Assembly (NCBI GenBank): GCA_910585605.1
Contig: CAJUFL010000012.1
Location: 1 to 64,000 of the forward strand
Source of the DNA: an uncultured Lachnospiraceae bacterium
GTDB taxonomy: Bacteria > Bacillota > Clostridia > Lachnospirales > Lachnospiraceae
Length of the DNA: 64,000 bases
Reading direction: 5' to 3'
How positions within the stretch are numbered: the first letter of the stretch is position 1; each line of letters starts with the position of its first letter. The notes under the pieces are model-generated. The model did no database searches, was not told where the DNA came from, and saw nothing but the letters and a program-made list of their open reading frames with translations. The position numbers and the translations under genes were made by a program. Positions 1 to 8,462 of this stretch are shown one piece after another.

Positions 1-107
1 ATTGAGTGCAAACGCGTCTTTCGTAGAACCCTATATCCATAGATTCCTGCGTCCGCCACCAACTCGCCATGAAAGCGTCCCCCCTTAGTACGATAAACAA
101 GAATTTA
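1..107 (-). repeat. Structured ~275-nt element, copy C (cut by window edge)
   Basis: This is the part of a dispersed element that lies next to copA; the rest is beyond the left edge. It is nearly identical to 31195-31300. Read on the reverse strand it begins with the terminal motif TAAATTCTTG, then a GTACTA and GGACGCTT-like stretch, then one arm of the long stem (around 24-48). Its first bases supply the TAA stop codon of copA. The family identity is unknown to me. The match to the two complete copies is seen directly. Confidence 0.8.
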
Positions 108-2516
108 CAATTTTTTTCCTTTGAGGCGAAGTGCATTGCTTACTACACAGACTGAACTTAGTGCCATGGCAAGACCTGCGAACTGCGGATTCAGCAAATG
201 CCTTGTAAATGGATACAGCATTCCTGCTGCAATTGGGATTCCTATCACATTATAGCAAAATGCCCAAAACAGGTTTTGTTTTACATTACGTATCGTAAGT
301 GCAGACAACCGGATAGCTTTTGCCACATCCGACAAATCGGATTTCATCAAAACAATATCTCCTGACTCCAACGCAATATCACTTCCATTGCCGATAGCAC
401 AACCGATATCTGCCTGAGCCAGCGCCGGTGCATCATTAATACCGTCTCCTGCCATCATAACAATTTCGCCCTGCTCCTGCAACTCTTTTATATATCCTGC
501 TTTTTCTTCCGGCAGTACACCAGCAAAAACATTTTGTATCCCCACCTGCTTCGCCACACCCATTGCGGCATTTTCTCTGTCACCCGTTATCATATAAACA
601 GTAAGTCCTTTTTCCTGAAGATCATGGACTGCCTGCTTGGACGTCTCCTTAATACCATCTGCCACCAGTATAATCCCCTGCATTTTTCCATCTTCTGCTA
701 CAAATACCAGTGTCGCCCCGGTCTGTTCCGCTTTCTGGCATTCCTTTTTCCAATCCGTTAAATCGATTTGATTTTCCTGCATCAGAGTTTCATTTCCAAC
801 ACAGACAAAATGACCATTAAGTTTTGCAAGAATGCCTTTTCCTGATACATTTTCAAAATCTGAAATTTCACCCTGCATTTTTCCGCCACAATTTTCATAT
901 CCTTTTACCACAGCCTGTGCCAGTGGATGGTCTGAACCCTGCTCCACCAAAGCTGCCCTCCTTAGTATATCCAATTGAGCTTCGCTTAAAGTACCCTCTC
1001 CGTCTGCATAAGATTTTTCCTGCTTCCTGCCATCATCTCCGAAATCAAAATTTTCTTTTGACACATCATCCAGACCTTTTGAAATAACATGAATAACTTC
1101 CGGTTCCCCCTTTGTAATGGTTCCCGTCTTATCCAGTACAACTGCTGTCACCTTATGAATCTGTTCCAGTGCTTCACCGCTCCGCACCAGAATACCGTAT
1201 TTAGCACCAAGTCCCGTTCCTACCATAATAGCTGTAGGCGTTGCCAGTCCCAGTGCACACGGACAGGCAATCACCAGAACCGCCGTAAAAATCTTTAGCA
1301 CAAATGCAGTCTCGTAGCCAAGAACAGCCCAGACCACTGCCGCTGCAACTGCAATTACAATCACTGTAGGCACAAATACTCCCGCCACCTGATCCGCCAC
1401 CTTGGAAATCGGTGCCTTCTTCCCCTGGGCATCCTCTACAAAATGTATAATCTTAGACAGTGTAGTATCCTCTCCGACTCTGGTTACTTCCATATAGAGC
1501 ATTCCATTTTGATTTACGCTTCCGCCAATCAGAACATCCCCAGCCTGTTTATGAACCGGCATGCTTTCGCCCGTCAGCATTGATTCATCTACTCCACTTT
1601 CCCCTTTTGTCACAACACCATCAATGGGTACTTTACTGCCTGGCTTTACCATCAGAATATCTCCAATTCTGACATCATCAATGGATACCTCCATAACCCG
1701 TTCTTCACCTGTCACTTTAAATGCTGTATCCGGCACCAATGCCATCAATTCATATATGGCACCTTTTGTTTTTTCCTTATTATTATGCTCTAAATATTTT
1801 CCCAGACTGATAAAAGCGACTACGACTGCCGCAGATTCATAATAAAGCTGATGCACATAATGTATGTCTACCGAAATCAGATACGTAACGATTAAACTAT
1901 AAAAAAATGATGTACCACATCCGATAGTAACCAGTGCATTCATATTGGGGTGGAGATTTTTCAAAGATTTTACTCCCGATACAAATAGCTCATAATTTAA
2001 AACCAATACCGGTATTGTAAAAATAAGCTGTGTCAGGGCAAAATTAACCGGATATTGATGCATATCCATAATTGCTGGCAACGGAAGAGGAAATGGAAGC
2101 ATATGCCCCATGGACACATATAGCAATACGATAGTAAAAACCATAGTTGCTGCCAGTCTGTTTTTCCTGTGCTTTAATAATTTATCCGCCTCTTCCTGTT
2201 CCTTTTTTCGTTTTTCCTGTCTGGCATCCTTATGAACAGCTGCCGTTCCTGTCGCAGCTTCGATAATTTCCATATTCTGTCCAACACCGTTTTTCCGCTG
2301 TTCCTCTATCCGTTCACAGCCAAATCCTGCTTTTTCTACTTTGGCTTTAATCATCTCCTGATTCACCCGGCTTTCATCATATACAATCCGCATACATTCC
2401 GTCGTCAAATTGACATCGCTTTCCGCAACACCCTCAAGACGTCTTGTGACACGTTCCACGGAAGCACTGCATGCCGCACAGCTCATACCGGATATCCGAT
2501 ACCTTTCTTCCCTCAT
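105..2516 (-). CDS. copA: Copper-exporting P1B-type ATPase CopA
   Basis: CopA is an inner-membrane P-type ATPase that exports Cu(I) at the cost of ATP. The 803-residue product has one N-terminal heavy-metal domain with GMSCAAC (residues 10-16). The CPC metal-transport motif lies in a membrane helix near residue 418. The DKTGT phosphorylation site is near 462 and the GDGINDAP hinge near 690. A charged linker of about 45 residues separates the metal domain from the first helix, and the nucleotide domain carries a charged insert after the phosphorylation site. The start has AGGAGGG just upstream. A promoter with a CsoR-type operator lies about 430 bp upstream, so copper induction is likely. No copZ or csoR gene is next to it. 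The stop codon lies in the terminal repeat of element copy C. Confidence 0.97.
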   Translation of the reverse strand: MREERYRISGMSCAACSASVERVTRRLEGVAESDVNLTTECMRIVYDESRVNQEMIKAKVEKAGFGCERIEEQRKNGVGQNMEIIEAATGTAAVHKDARQEKRKKEQEEADKLLKHRKNRLAATMVFTIVLLYVSMGHMLPFPLPLPAIMDMHQYPVNFALTQLIFTIPVLVLNYELFVSGVKSLKNLHPNMNALVTIGCGTSFFYSLIVTYLISVDIHYVHQLYYESAAVVVAFISLGKYLEHNNKEKTKGAIYELMALVPDTAFKVTGEERVMEVSIDDVRIGDILMVKPGSKVPIDGVVTKGESGVDESMLTGESMPVHKQAGDVLIGGSVNQNGMLYMEVTRVGEDTTLSKIIHFVEDAQGKKAPISKVADQVAGVFVPTVIVIAVAAAVVWAVLGYETAFVLKIFTAVLVIACPCALGLATPTAIMVGTGLGAKYGILVRSGEALEQIHKVTAVVLDKTGTITKGEPEVIHVISKGLDDVSKENFDFGDDGRKQEKSYADGEGTLSEAQLDILRRAALVEQGSDHPLAQAVVKGYENCGGKMQGEISDFENVSGKGILAKLNGHFVCVGNETLMQENQIDLTDWKKECQKAEQTGATLVFVAEDGKMQGIILVADGIKETSKQAVHDLQEKGLTVYMITGDRENAAMGVAKQVGIQNVFAGVLPEEKAGYIKELQEQGEIVMMAGDGINDAPALAQADIGCAIGNGSDIALESGDIVLMKSDLSDVAKAIRLSALTIRNVKQNLFWAFCYNVIGIPIAAGMLYPFTRHLLNPQFAGLAMALSSVCVVSNALRLKGKKL

Positions 2517-2942
2517 TTTCTTCCCTCCTGCTCTTTACTTGTAACCAATTTTGCTTTGCAGACTTGGTCTGATGCGATAGTCGCCAAATGCATATACAAG
2601 TATCTACGCTTGGTCGCTATTCACATAAATTGATTGCCTGCTTGCCTACTTATCTACTTACATGCCATTGCGAAGCAATTTTCATGCACGTGATACCTTG
2701 AGTAAAAAGATTTTAATGTGGGCAATTCCCGTCTCGTAAATTTTCATAATCCACTTGACACTACGTCTTAGTAACAACTGATTATCTGATCACATACACC
2801 ATTAGCAAATACTTGTACCGATGCAACAGTTCCATAATATAGTATTGGCAGAAATGCCGCTACTATGACGCATATTTTTTGAAATTTTTACATTGCCAAC
2901 ATGACCAACACAAAATATTTCTTAAACAAATATCCTACATTC
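2517..2942 (-). other. Long copA leader without a clear gene
   Basis: About 400 nt lie between the predicted transcription start and the copA start codon. A reverse-strand open stretch at about 2760-2880 encodes a hydrophobic, signal-peptide-like run ending in VFANGVCDQ. It has no ATG with a ribosome site, so it may be a decayed gene. The part nearest copA holds the short repeat described separately. I see no other gene. Confidence 0.5.
2539..2650 (-). repeat. Short interspersed repeat in the copA leader
   Basis: Positions 2539-2560 match 42332-42353 with one mismatch in about 22 bases (core TTTTGCTTTGCA next to TTGTAACC). The neighbouring piece AATTGATTGCC recurs at 2628-2638, separated here by about 65 bp that is absent from the 42-kb copy. 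Both copies read in the same direction as the local genes. The function is unknown; it looks like a small mobile or structured repeat. Confidence 0.6.
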
Positions 2943-2971
2943 ATAATATACCCCATAGGGGTATTTGTCAA
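2943..2971 (-). promoter_or_regulatory. copA promoter with CsoR-type operator in the spacer
   Basis: On the reverse strand there is TTGACA (2966-2971), a spacer of exactly 17 bp, and TATTAT (2943-2948). The spacer contains the perfect 15-bp palindrome TACCCCATAGGGGTA (2949-2963), which matches the GC-flanked CsoR box known upstream of Gram-positive copper operons. A repressor bound here would block polymerase directly, and Cu(I) would release it. That reading is inference from family knowledge. Confidence 0.9.
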
Positions 2972-3019
2972 TATGAAAAAAGAACAGCTACAATTACTTA
3001 TAACTGTTCCTTCGTATTC

Positions 3020-4246
3020 TTATAATGCTAAATCTACATGCTGTATCGTTCCAACTTCGCCGGTTTCTTTTAGAAACACGCCTGTCTTCTGAATAACGGC
3101 ATTAGTCTGGTTAGTATAAGCATTATTCAGATGGAACTGCGTATCGGCGCTTCCAAGATATATAGCACCTACATTTGCCTCTTTCAAATCCAGAAGCCTG
3201 TCGCTTCCATCTTCATTTTTCACCCATACCTTCAAGTTGTTAAATATACTGTCATTTTCATCAATCCAGCCATTACCGTCTTCATCGTACTGTGCCAGAT
3301 CTGCAAAGCCATCACCCGACTTGGTTCCGAATAATTCCGAGCCATCATTAATGACACCGTCACCATTCTTATCGTATGCAAGGAAACCACTGCCTGAACC
3401 TAATGAAGAAATTTCTTCCGCCTCACCGTCTGCATCCAAATCAAAAAAGAATTTCTGATCCGTCACACTTGCCATATTACTGTCCAGATTAATAACCAAC
3501 GGATCTGTCAGGATAACCTCCTCATCCTTTGATGAAAAAAATGAGCCTGCAAATCCCCTGGACATCTGTAAATCCACACCAAATTTAATTTCCCTGCCAT
3601 CCGCAGTCTTTGCAATCCCTGTTGCGGAAAAAGTAGTATTTTCCTGCTCCAGAATATAACCACTTTTCTCCGTATGCCGAATCCACGCCGTTGCACCTTC
3701 GGAGGACACACCGCTGGCACTTCCCATTACTACACTGGCAGAACTGCTCCGAATATCCATAACTGAAAGACTCTGCATATTGGAATATTCCTGCTTTAAT
3801 CTGGCCGCAGTATCAGAAAAATTATTGTCAGCACTGTAAAGATCATAAATGCTAAACTGTTTTACAAATCCATCAGCAGATAACAAACGACCTTTTCTCA
3901 TCTTTCTCAACATCTCCAGCATACGCTGTAATGTTTTCAGCATTTGTTCATTCTTATCTGTCTTCTTAATCTTCAGACCGGATTCCTTTACCTGTTTTGC
4001 ACTTTGTGTATCATTCAGATACTCTTCTACAGACTGCTTCGATGATTCCTTTTCTTTTTCCTGCACATTCGCAAGCTTTTCCTGGGATTCTTCCGAGATA
4101 GATACATCGGCTGCTTTTTCTTCTTTTGCAGCCTGCAATGCTTTCCACTGTGAAGCCCGCATCTGCGTAGTAGTCACATGCGTCTCCTGATAGTGGCTGT
4201 AGCTCTGTTTACCTGCCATCGCTACTGCACTACTCTTAATTTTCAT
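3020..4246 (-). CDS. EF-hand/VCBS-like calcium-binding protein, unknown role
   Basis: The product is 408 residues with no signal peptide or membrane helix. Residues 40-125 are charged and probably coiled coil. The C-terminal third holds three acidic loops of EF-hand or VCBS type: DLDADGEAEE, DKNGDGVINDGSELFG and DEDGNGWIDEND. The phrase DPLVINLDS just before them is typical of haemolysin-type calcium-binding proteins. The start at 4246 follows AAGGAG with 9 nt spacing; the longer frame would begin with TTG. It stands alone between the copA promoter and ybaK, facing the same way as both. Calcium binding is a fair inference, but whether it is secreted by a non-classical route or cytosolic is unknown. 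Confidence 0.75.
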   Translation of the reverse strand: MKIKSSAVAMAGKQSYSHYQETHVTTTQMRASQWKALQAAKEEKAADVSISEESQEKLANVQEKEKESSKQSVEEYLNDTQSAKQVKESGLKIKKTDKNEQMLKTLQRMLEMLRKMRKGRLLSADGFVKQFSIYDLYSADNNFSDTAARLKQEYSNMQSLSVMDIRSSSASVVMGSASGVSSEGATAWIRHTEKSGYILEQENTTFSATGIAKTADGREIKFGVDLQMSRGFAGSFFSSKDEEVILTDPLVINLDSNMASVTDQKFFFDLDADGEAEEISSLGSGSGFLAYDKNGDGVINDGSELFGTKSGDGFADLAQYDEDGNGWIDENDSIFNNLKVWVKNEDGSDRLLDLKEANVGAIYLGSADTQFHLNNAYTNQTNAVIQKTGVFLKETGEVGTIQHVDLAL

Positions 4247-4360
4247 GGTACTCAACTCCTTTCTTTTCCATGAAATATGTGATATTCAACCTATTGCTCT
4301 GATATATTAATCTATCAGCATTACTTAACATGAATATCCATAAATAGGTGTAAGTTTAAC

Positions 4361-4409
4361 AAAAAAGAAAAGTGACAAAGCCTCCATGTTCCGCCACTTC
4401 ACCTTTTCA
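4361..4409 (-). terminator. Possible terminator after ybaK
   Basis: Reverse-strand stem GAAAA/GTG pairs with CAC/TTTTC with a bulge, followed by TTTTTT. The stem is imperfect, so confidence is modest. Confidence 0.4.
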
Positions 4410-4440
4410 GATTATATATCGGTTTCTCCATAGAAAAAGT

Positions 4441-4920
4441 TTACAGGATAACGTCAGCAAATTTTCCATTTATCACCTTTGCCAAATCAAAAGGATTTAT
4501 CAAAATCTGCATTCCCAATTTTCCTCCACTGATAATAATCTCATCAAATTTTTTTGCATCTTCCTGAATAATCGTAGGATATAATTTCTTCATACCAAGT
4601 GGTGTACAGCCACCACGAATATAACCGGTAACGGCATTAATATCCTTCACATGTATCATTTCAAGCGATTTTTCTCCTACAATCTTTGCTGCTTTTTTAA
4701 AGTCAATTTCTTTGTCAATAGGAATGACAAATACATAATAGGCACCAGTCTTTCCCACAGTAACCAGTGTCTTAAAAGACTGATCATATGGATCCCCATT
4801 CAAATCTGCCACATGAATACCATCCACAAATTCATCACATTCATAGGTTTTTATACGATATGCAATCTTATTGCTATCCAATATCCGCATTGCATTCGTT
4901 TTATTTTCTTTTTTTGCCAT
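4441..4920 (-). CDS. ybaK: YbaK/EbsC-type Cys-tRNA(Pro) deacylase
   Basis: This is a 159-residue protein of the YbaK/ProX deacylase family, which hydrolyses cysteine mischarged onto tRNA(Pro) and so protects translation fidelity. Supporting motifs are the N-terminal RILDSNKIAY, KTLVTVGKTG with the catalytic-region lysine, GYIRGGCTPLGMKK (the GXXXPXG signature loop) and ISGGKLGMQI near the end. Length fits the family. It lies 23 bp downstream of the aminotransferase gene and may be cotranscribed with it. A hairpin follows the stop codon. Confidence 0.93.
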   Translation of the reverse strand: MAKKENKTNAMRILDSNKIAYRIKTYECDEFVDGIHVADLNGDPYDQSFKTLVTVGKTGAYYVFVIPIDKEIDFKKAAKIVGEKSLEMIHVKDINAVTGYIRGGCTPLGMKKLYPTIIQEDAKKFDEIIISGGKLGMQILINPFDLAKVINGKFADVIL

Positions 4921-4943
4921 ATTAATATTTCTTCTTTCCGAAA

Positions 4944-6230
4944 TTACACTGTCTTTAATATTTTATCCACACTTACTATCTTCACACAAAGGGCAAATAA
5001 CTCGGCGGCCTCCCTCATTTCTTCCGGTGTCGGGAAAGATGGTGCAATACGGATATTACTGTCCACAGGATCCTTGCCATACGGATATGTTGCACCAGCA
5101 TCCGTCATAACAACACCGGCTTCTTTACATTTTGCCACAATCTCCTTTGCACAGCCGTCCAAAGCATTAAACGATATAAAATATCCACCTCTTGGTTTTA
5201 TCCAGCTTCCGATTTCAAGTCCACTTAACTCTTCTTCTAACACTTCTAATACCGCCTCAAATTTTGGTCTCATCAGTGCCGCAAGTTTCATCATATGTGC
5301 ATTCAGTCCTTCTCTGTTTTCAAAAAATTTTACATGTCTTAACTGGTTAATCTTATCGTATCCGATTGTCTGAACCGTCATGGTTTTCTTCAAATCTTCA
5401 ATATTTGCCTTAGATGTTGCGATTGCGGCAACACCCGCTCCTGAAAAAGAAACTTTTGATGTAGATGCAAATTCAAACACCATATCCGGATTCCCTGCCT
5501 TTTCACACTCAGAAATAATATCTAAAATGACATCCTGCTGATCTTCATATAAATGGTGGATACAATATGCATTATCCCAGAAAATTCGGAAATCCTTTGC
5601 AGCGGGCCTTAAATTCGCCATTCTCTTTACTACCTCGTCAGAATAAGAAATACCTGTGGGATTTGAATACTTCGGCACACACCAGATACCTTTCACTGCC
5701 GGATCTTCATTTACATATTTTTCTACGATATCCATATCCGGACCATCACTTAAAAGAGGTATATTAACCATTTCTATACCCAAATGTTCCGTGATTGCAA
5801 AATGTCTGTCATATCCCGGTACAGGACACAGGAATTTCACATTATCCAGCTTACACCATGGCGTTTCTCCAAGAAGTCCTTTCAGCATAGCTCTTGAAAC
5901 CGTATCATACATAATCGTCAGACTGGCATTTCCAAATACCACCACATGATCCGGTGTTGTATCCATCATCTCTGCCATTAACTGTTTTGCTTCCGGAATT
6001 CCGTCCAACACACCATAATTGCGGATATCCATACCATCACTGGAAGCCATATCATCTTCTGAAGTCAGTACATCCAACAGCGGAAGAGATAAATTCAGTT
6101 GGGAAATACCCGGCTTTCCTCTGGACATATCCAGCTGGAGGCTCTTTGCCTTTGCTTCTATATATTCTCTGTTTAACATTTCCTTCAGTGCAAGCAGTTC
6201 CACTTTTGTCAAATCTTTCAGTGGTTTCAT
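4944..6230 (-). CDS. Class I aminotransferase, aspartate-aminotransferase subgroup Ic/MocR-like fold
   Basis: This is a 428-residue PLP-dependent aminotransferase. The Schiff-base lysine lies in STSKVSFSGAG (about residue 256). The cofactor aspartate/tyrosine region is WDNAYCIHHLYED, and NPTGISYS holds the substrate-binding asparagine. The arginine that binds the substrate carboxylate is probably in NIRIAPSFPTPEEM near the C-terminus. Overall layout matches the aminotransferase group that resembles the MocR C-terminal domain but lacks a GntR DNA-binding domain, members of which act as aspartate transaminases. The start has AGGAGG at 8 nt. It precedes ybaK by 23 bp. Exact amino-acid specificity cannot be read from sequence. 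Confidence 0.92.
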   Translation of the reverse strand: MKPLKDLTKVELLALKEMLNREYIEAKAKSLQLDMSRGKPGISQLNLSLPLLDVLTSEDDMASSDGMDIRNYGVLDGIPEAKQLMAEMMDTTPDHVVVFGNASLTIMYDTVSRAMLKGLLGETPWCKLDNVKFLCPVPGYDRHFAITEHLGIEMVNIPLLSDGPDMDIVEKYVNEDPAVKGIWCVPKYSNPTGISYSDEVVKRMANLRPAAKDFRIFWDNAYCIHHLYEDQQDVILDIISECEKAGNPDMVFEFASTSKVSFSGAGVAAIATSKANIEDLKKTMTVQTIGYDKINQLRHVKFFENREGLNAHMMKLAALMRPKFEAVLEVLEEELSGLEIGSWIKPRGGYFISFNALDGCAKEIVAKCKEAGVVMTDAGATYPYGKDPVDSNIRIAPSFPTPEEMREAAELFALCVKIVSVDKILKTV

Positions 6231-6573
6231 AAATAAGCCTCCTACGATCCTGTATCCCTTGTTCTATACAAAACAAATTAAGATTAATTTTCTAAAGTAC
6301 TGATTCTTTTTCAAAAAATCTCGTAATACCTTATGTATAATATCATAAACCCTACTTTATGTGAAGAAGAAATGTACAACTTTCCTCTTTTTACTAAATT
6401 TTATTAATCTTTATCGCATGATTTTTTAATTTTATTAATTTATATTTCTTTCTTGTTTATTTTGTTATTCACCATTTGCATTTTTCTTAATATTAATAAG
6501 TCTATACTGCTTTTACTCCCTTCCAAACCTTTCAGACAGAAACCTTCAATGCAGTACAGCATGAAAATTATTT

Positions 6574-6614
6574 ATTAAAAAATGTCCCAAAAGTATTTTA
6601 ACTTTCGGGACATT
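6574..6614 (-). terminator. Rho-independent terminator after the BlaI-like gene
   Basis: A stem of AATGTCCC..AAGT with ACTT..GGGACATT is followed on the reverse strand by TTTTAAT. It ends the BlaI-like transcript. Confidence 0.8.
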
Positions 6615-6622
6615 GTGGACAA

Positions 6623-6988
6623 TCAGTCTTTATTTTCCATCTCTGTAATTATCTCTTTTGGTAAGTCACCATTTTTAATCATCTCTTCTACAAATTCCAC
6701 TATATCATTATGATTCCAAAAACTAATGTGATGTTTATATAATTTACGTCTATATGCTTTTTCCGGAATCAGAATTTTATATGTATATATTTTTCCATTA
6801 CGCTTCAGCTGCACATAATTTTTTCGAACAAGTTTTGCTAAAAAAGTAGATACCGTTTGGGGCTTCCAATCCTTATGATATATTTCTGTTACTACCCCCA
6901 TGACATCCGTCAAACCCGGTTCTTTACCACAAGTCCAAATGGCTTTCATTACAATTTCTTCACTCTCAGTTAATTTTTCAATCTGCAT
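6623..6988 (-). CDS. BlaI/MecI/CopY-family transcriptional regulator
   Basis: This is a 121-residue winged-helix regulator. The N-terminus LTESEEIVMKAIWTCG and the recognition region WKPQTVSTFLAKLVRKNYV are characteristic of BlaI/MecI/CopY repressors, which bind as dimers and are released by proteolysis (BlaR1/MecR1) or metal (CopY). The C-terminus lacks the CxCx4CxC copper motif of CopY. No BlaR1/MecR1 antirepressor gene is adjacent, so this is an orphan and its targets are unknown. The start has AGGAGG about 11 nt upstream. The intergenic gap on its 3' side (6231-6573) is AT-rich with no gene visible. Confidence 0.88.
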   Translation of the reverse strand: MQIEKLTESEEIVMKAIWTCGKEPGLTDVMGVVTEIYHKDWKPQTVSTFLAKLVRKNYVQLKRNGKIYTYKILIPEKAYRRKLYKHHISFWNHNDIVEFVEEMIKNGDLPKEIITEMENKD

Positions 6989-7472
6989 ATAATATAAATC
7001 CTCCTAGTATTCAATTCTCTCAAATTTTCATTTTACCTTTAGTCAGTATTCGTTATTGAATAATCAAAATCCACATCTGGAACGTCAAAAGACTTTCATT
7101 GTTATTCTGAATTTATCATACCCCTCCTTTTAATATATATTTGACTTTTTCTTCTTTATCCATATTCATACCCAAACCGACCTTTTATAAAATTACAATC
7201 CTATCACAAGCACTCTTATTATAAACTATTATTTAACATTTGACAACAGGTCTTCTTCTTTGTTTTTTTATATTTGTTTTTTTGACAGATTTTTGCATTT
7301 TTTAATGCCGAATATTTACTCTTCGAGATTGGAGCTTTTGATTGCCAAAATTCACATTATGCGTATTTTTCACTCAATTTTATGTGTGTAATATAATTAT
7401 AGGCAGACAACAAATAAACGTCCGGGAAATCAATTCCCCTGTCCTTCTCCGCAGCCAGATATCGAATTATAA
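6989..7472. other. AT-rich intergenic region, no gene seen
   Basis: This is the upstream side of the BlaI-like gene. It is strongly AT-rich with several TTGACA-like hexamers (around 7231 and 7284) and a small GGGAA/TTCCC hairpin near 7424. No open frame with a ribosome site is visible. Confidence 0.5.
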
Positions 7473-7652
7473 GGTGATTCATTTATTAATATTCTTGTAT
7501 TAGATATTGATGCTTATTCGGAAAAATACGGTTCTCAGACCGTGCGGAAGAATATTACTATACCCACCTGGCTTAATACATATGGAGAAAAAAAACATAT
7601 CAACTTCTTAAAGTTACTTGCTGATGCTTTGATGAAACAGGCTGCAAATTAG
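7473..7652 (+). pseudogene. HicB-type antitoxin, C-terminal remnant
   Basis: An open frame without a start codon encodes about 59 residues matching the end of HicB-family antitoxins: DIDAYSEKYGSQTVRKN, then ITIPTWLNTYGEKKHINF, then LKLLADALMKQA. This is the ribbon-helix-helix DNA-binding tail. A TAA stop lies immediately upstream in frame and the N-terminal domain and the hicA toxin are missing. It is therefore a decayed toxin-antitoxin fragment. The family match is by eye on motif order. Confidence 0.75.
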
Positions 7653-7750
7653 TTTATTACTTATTCACTCATACATATTAACATTCCGGTATGGGTAGCC
7701 AGGGACGTGCCTTTCATCCAATCTGAGCCTTACTAAAGAGGGTAATGCTT

Positions 7751-7915
7751 ATGAGTACATATGAAGAATTCATGATTATGCTTACTGCGGTACTTGTGAT
7801 TATTGAATTTCTGAATATGAAAAATACCTCCAAAGTAACAGATTTTTATATTTTATCTGTCTACTTTAGAGGTAGCATATCATCTGGTAAATGTAACGTC
7901 GATTTCTTAAGCTAA
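7751..7915 (+). CDS. Small holin-like toxin (Hol_Tox/TxpA-like), candidate type I toxin
   Basis: This is a 54-codon frame. Residues 1-22 begin MSTYEEFMIML and form one hydrophobic helix, the hallmark of the putative holin-like toxin family in Firmicutes. AGAGGG lies 8 nt before the ATG. Members are membrane-damaging peptides, often controlled by an antisense RNA that overlaps the 3' end. A strong hairpin (7825-7874) lies inside the 3' half of the frame, with a run of Ts on the reverse strand. The codons after residue 26 may be read-through of that hairpin rather than conserved protein. It lies in a decayed region beside the HicB remnant. Confidence 0.6.
   Translation: MSTYEEFMIMLTAVLVIIEFLNMKNTSKVTDFYILSVYFRGSISSGKCNVDFLS
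7825..7874 (-). terminator. Hairpin at the toxin 3' end; candidate antitoxin RNA terminator
   Basis: TACCTC-AAAGTA-CAGAT pairs with ATCTG-TACTTT-GAGGTA around an AT loop. On the reverse strand it is followed by TATTTTTC, so a reverse-strand RNA starting downstream of the toxin would end here and overlap the toxin mRNA. The hairpin is seen; the antisense RNA is inferred. Confidence 0.6.
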
Positions 7916-7936
7916 TATATTCGCCAAATCGGGTAA

Positions 7937-8122
7937 AGTGTACCTCTATACAAAAAACCATCTCAATACGGAACCTATGATAATTCTATTCAAAAATATA
8001 TTATATCATCTTTATTAATCGGTCAGCTTGGAAAAAACTACACTTCAGGATATGATACCCTTATATCTGGTGATGAATTATTAGGACTTGCTTTGGATAA
8101 AATCAGCGCCATCTCCATATAA
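7937..8122 (+). pseudogene. Unidentified protein C-terminal remnant
   Basis: An open frame of about 61 codons has no start codon or ribosome site. It encodes a plausible globular C-terminus (for example IISSLLIGQLGKN and SGDELLGLALDKI) and is preceded in frame by a stop. I do not recognise the family. It is most likely debris from the same decay that left the HicB fragment. From 8123 to 8306 I see no gene. Confidence 0.35.
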
Positions 8123-8306
8123 TAGAGTAGCTGAAAATCAGGGATAACAATATGCTAAAAAACATCAGGGTATTATAAATTCAGAGATCAAAAAAGGAGC
8201 AAAATTATTGTTCTCATATGATATCATACACATAGAAAAAGAGCCGAAACCTATGTATATTCAATAGATTTCAACTCTTTTCCTAGCATACGATATTATT
8301 TCATAA

Positions 8307-8389
8307 TGCAGAAGATGGGACTTGAACCCACACGAGTGTTACCTCACTAGAACCTGAATCTAGCGCGTCTGCCATTCCGCCACTTCTGC
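8307..8389 (-). tRNA. tRNA-Leu (anticodon CAG)
   Basis: The reverse strand folds into a class II tRNA of 83 nt. The acceptor stem is GCAGAAG/CTTCTGC. The D-arm begins GCGGAATGGCAGACGC, the anticodon arm is CTAGA-TTCAGGT-TCTAG giving CAG, a long variable arm follows, and the T-arm is GTGGGTTCAAGTCCCAT. The discriminator base is A and CCA is not encoded. It stands alone, away from other tRNAs. Confidence 0.96.
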
Positions 8390-8462
8390 ATGTCTGTCAC
8401 TACAAGCGACTGTTATATAGTATATCATTTTCACAAAAAAAGCAAGTATAAAATTACAGGAA

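Noticed and set aside
6989..8306. Prophage or integrative element beside tRNA-Leu
   Set aside because: No integrase, no phage structural genes and no repeat of the tRNA 3' end found by eye; only small toxin-antitoxin debris.
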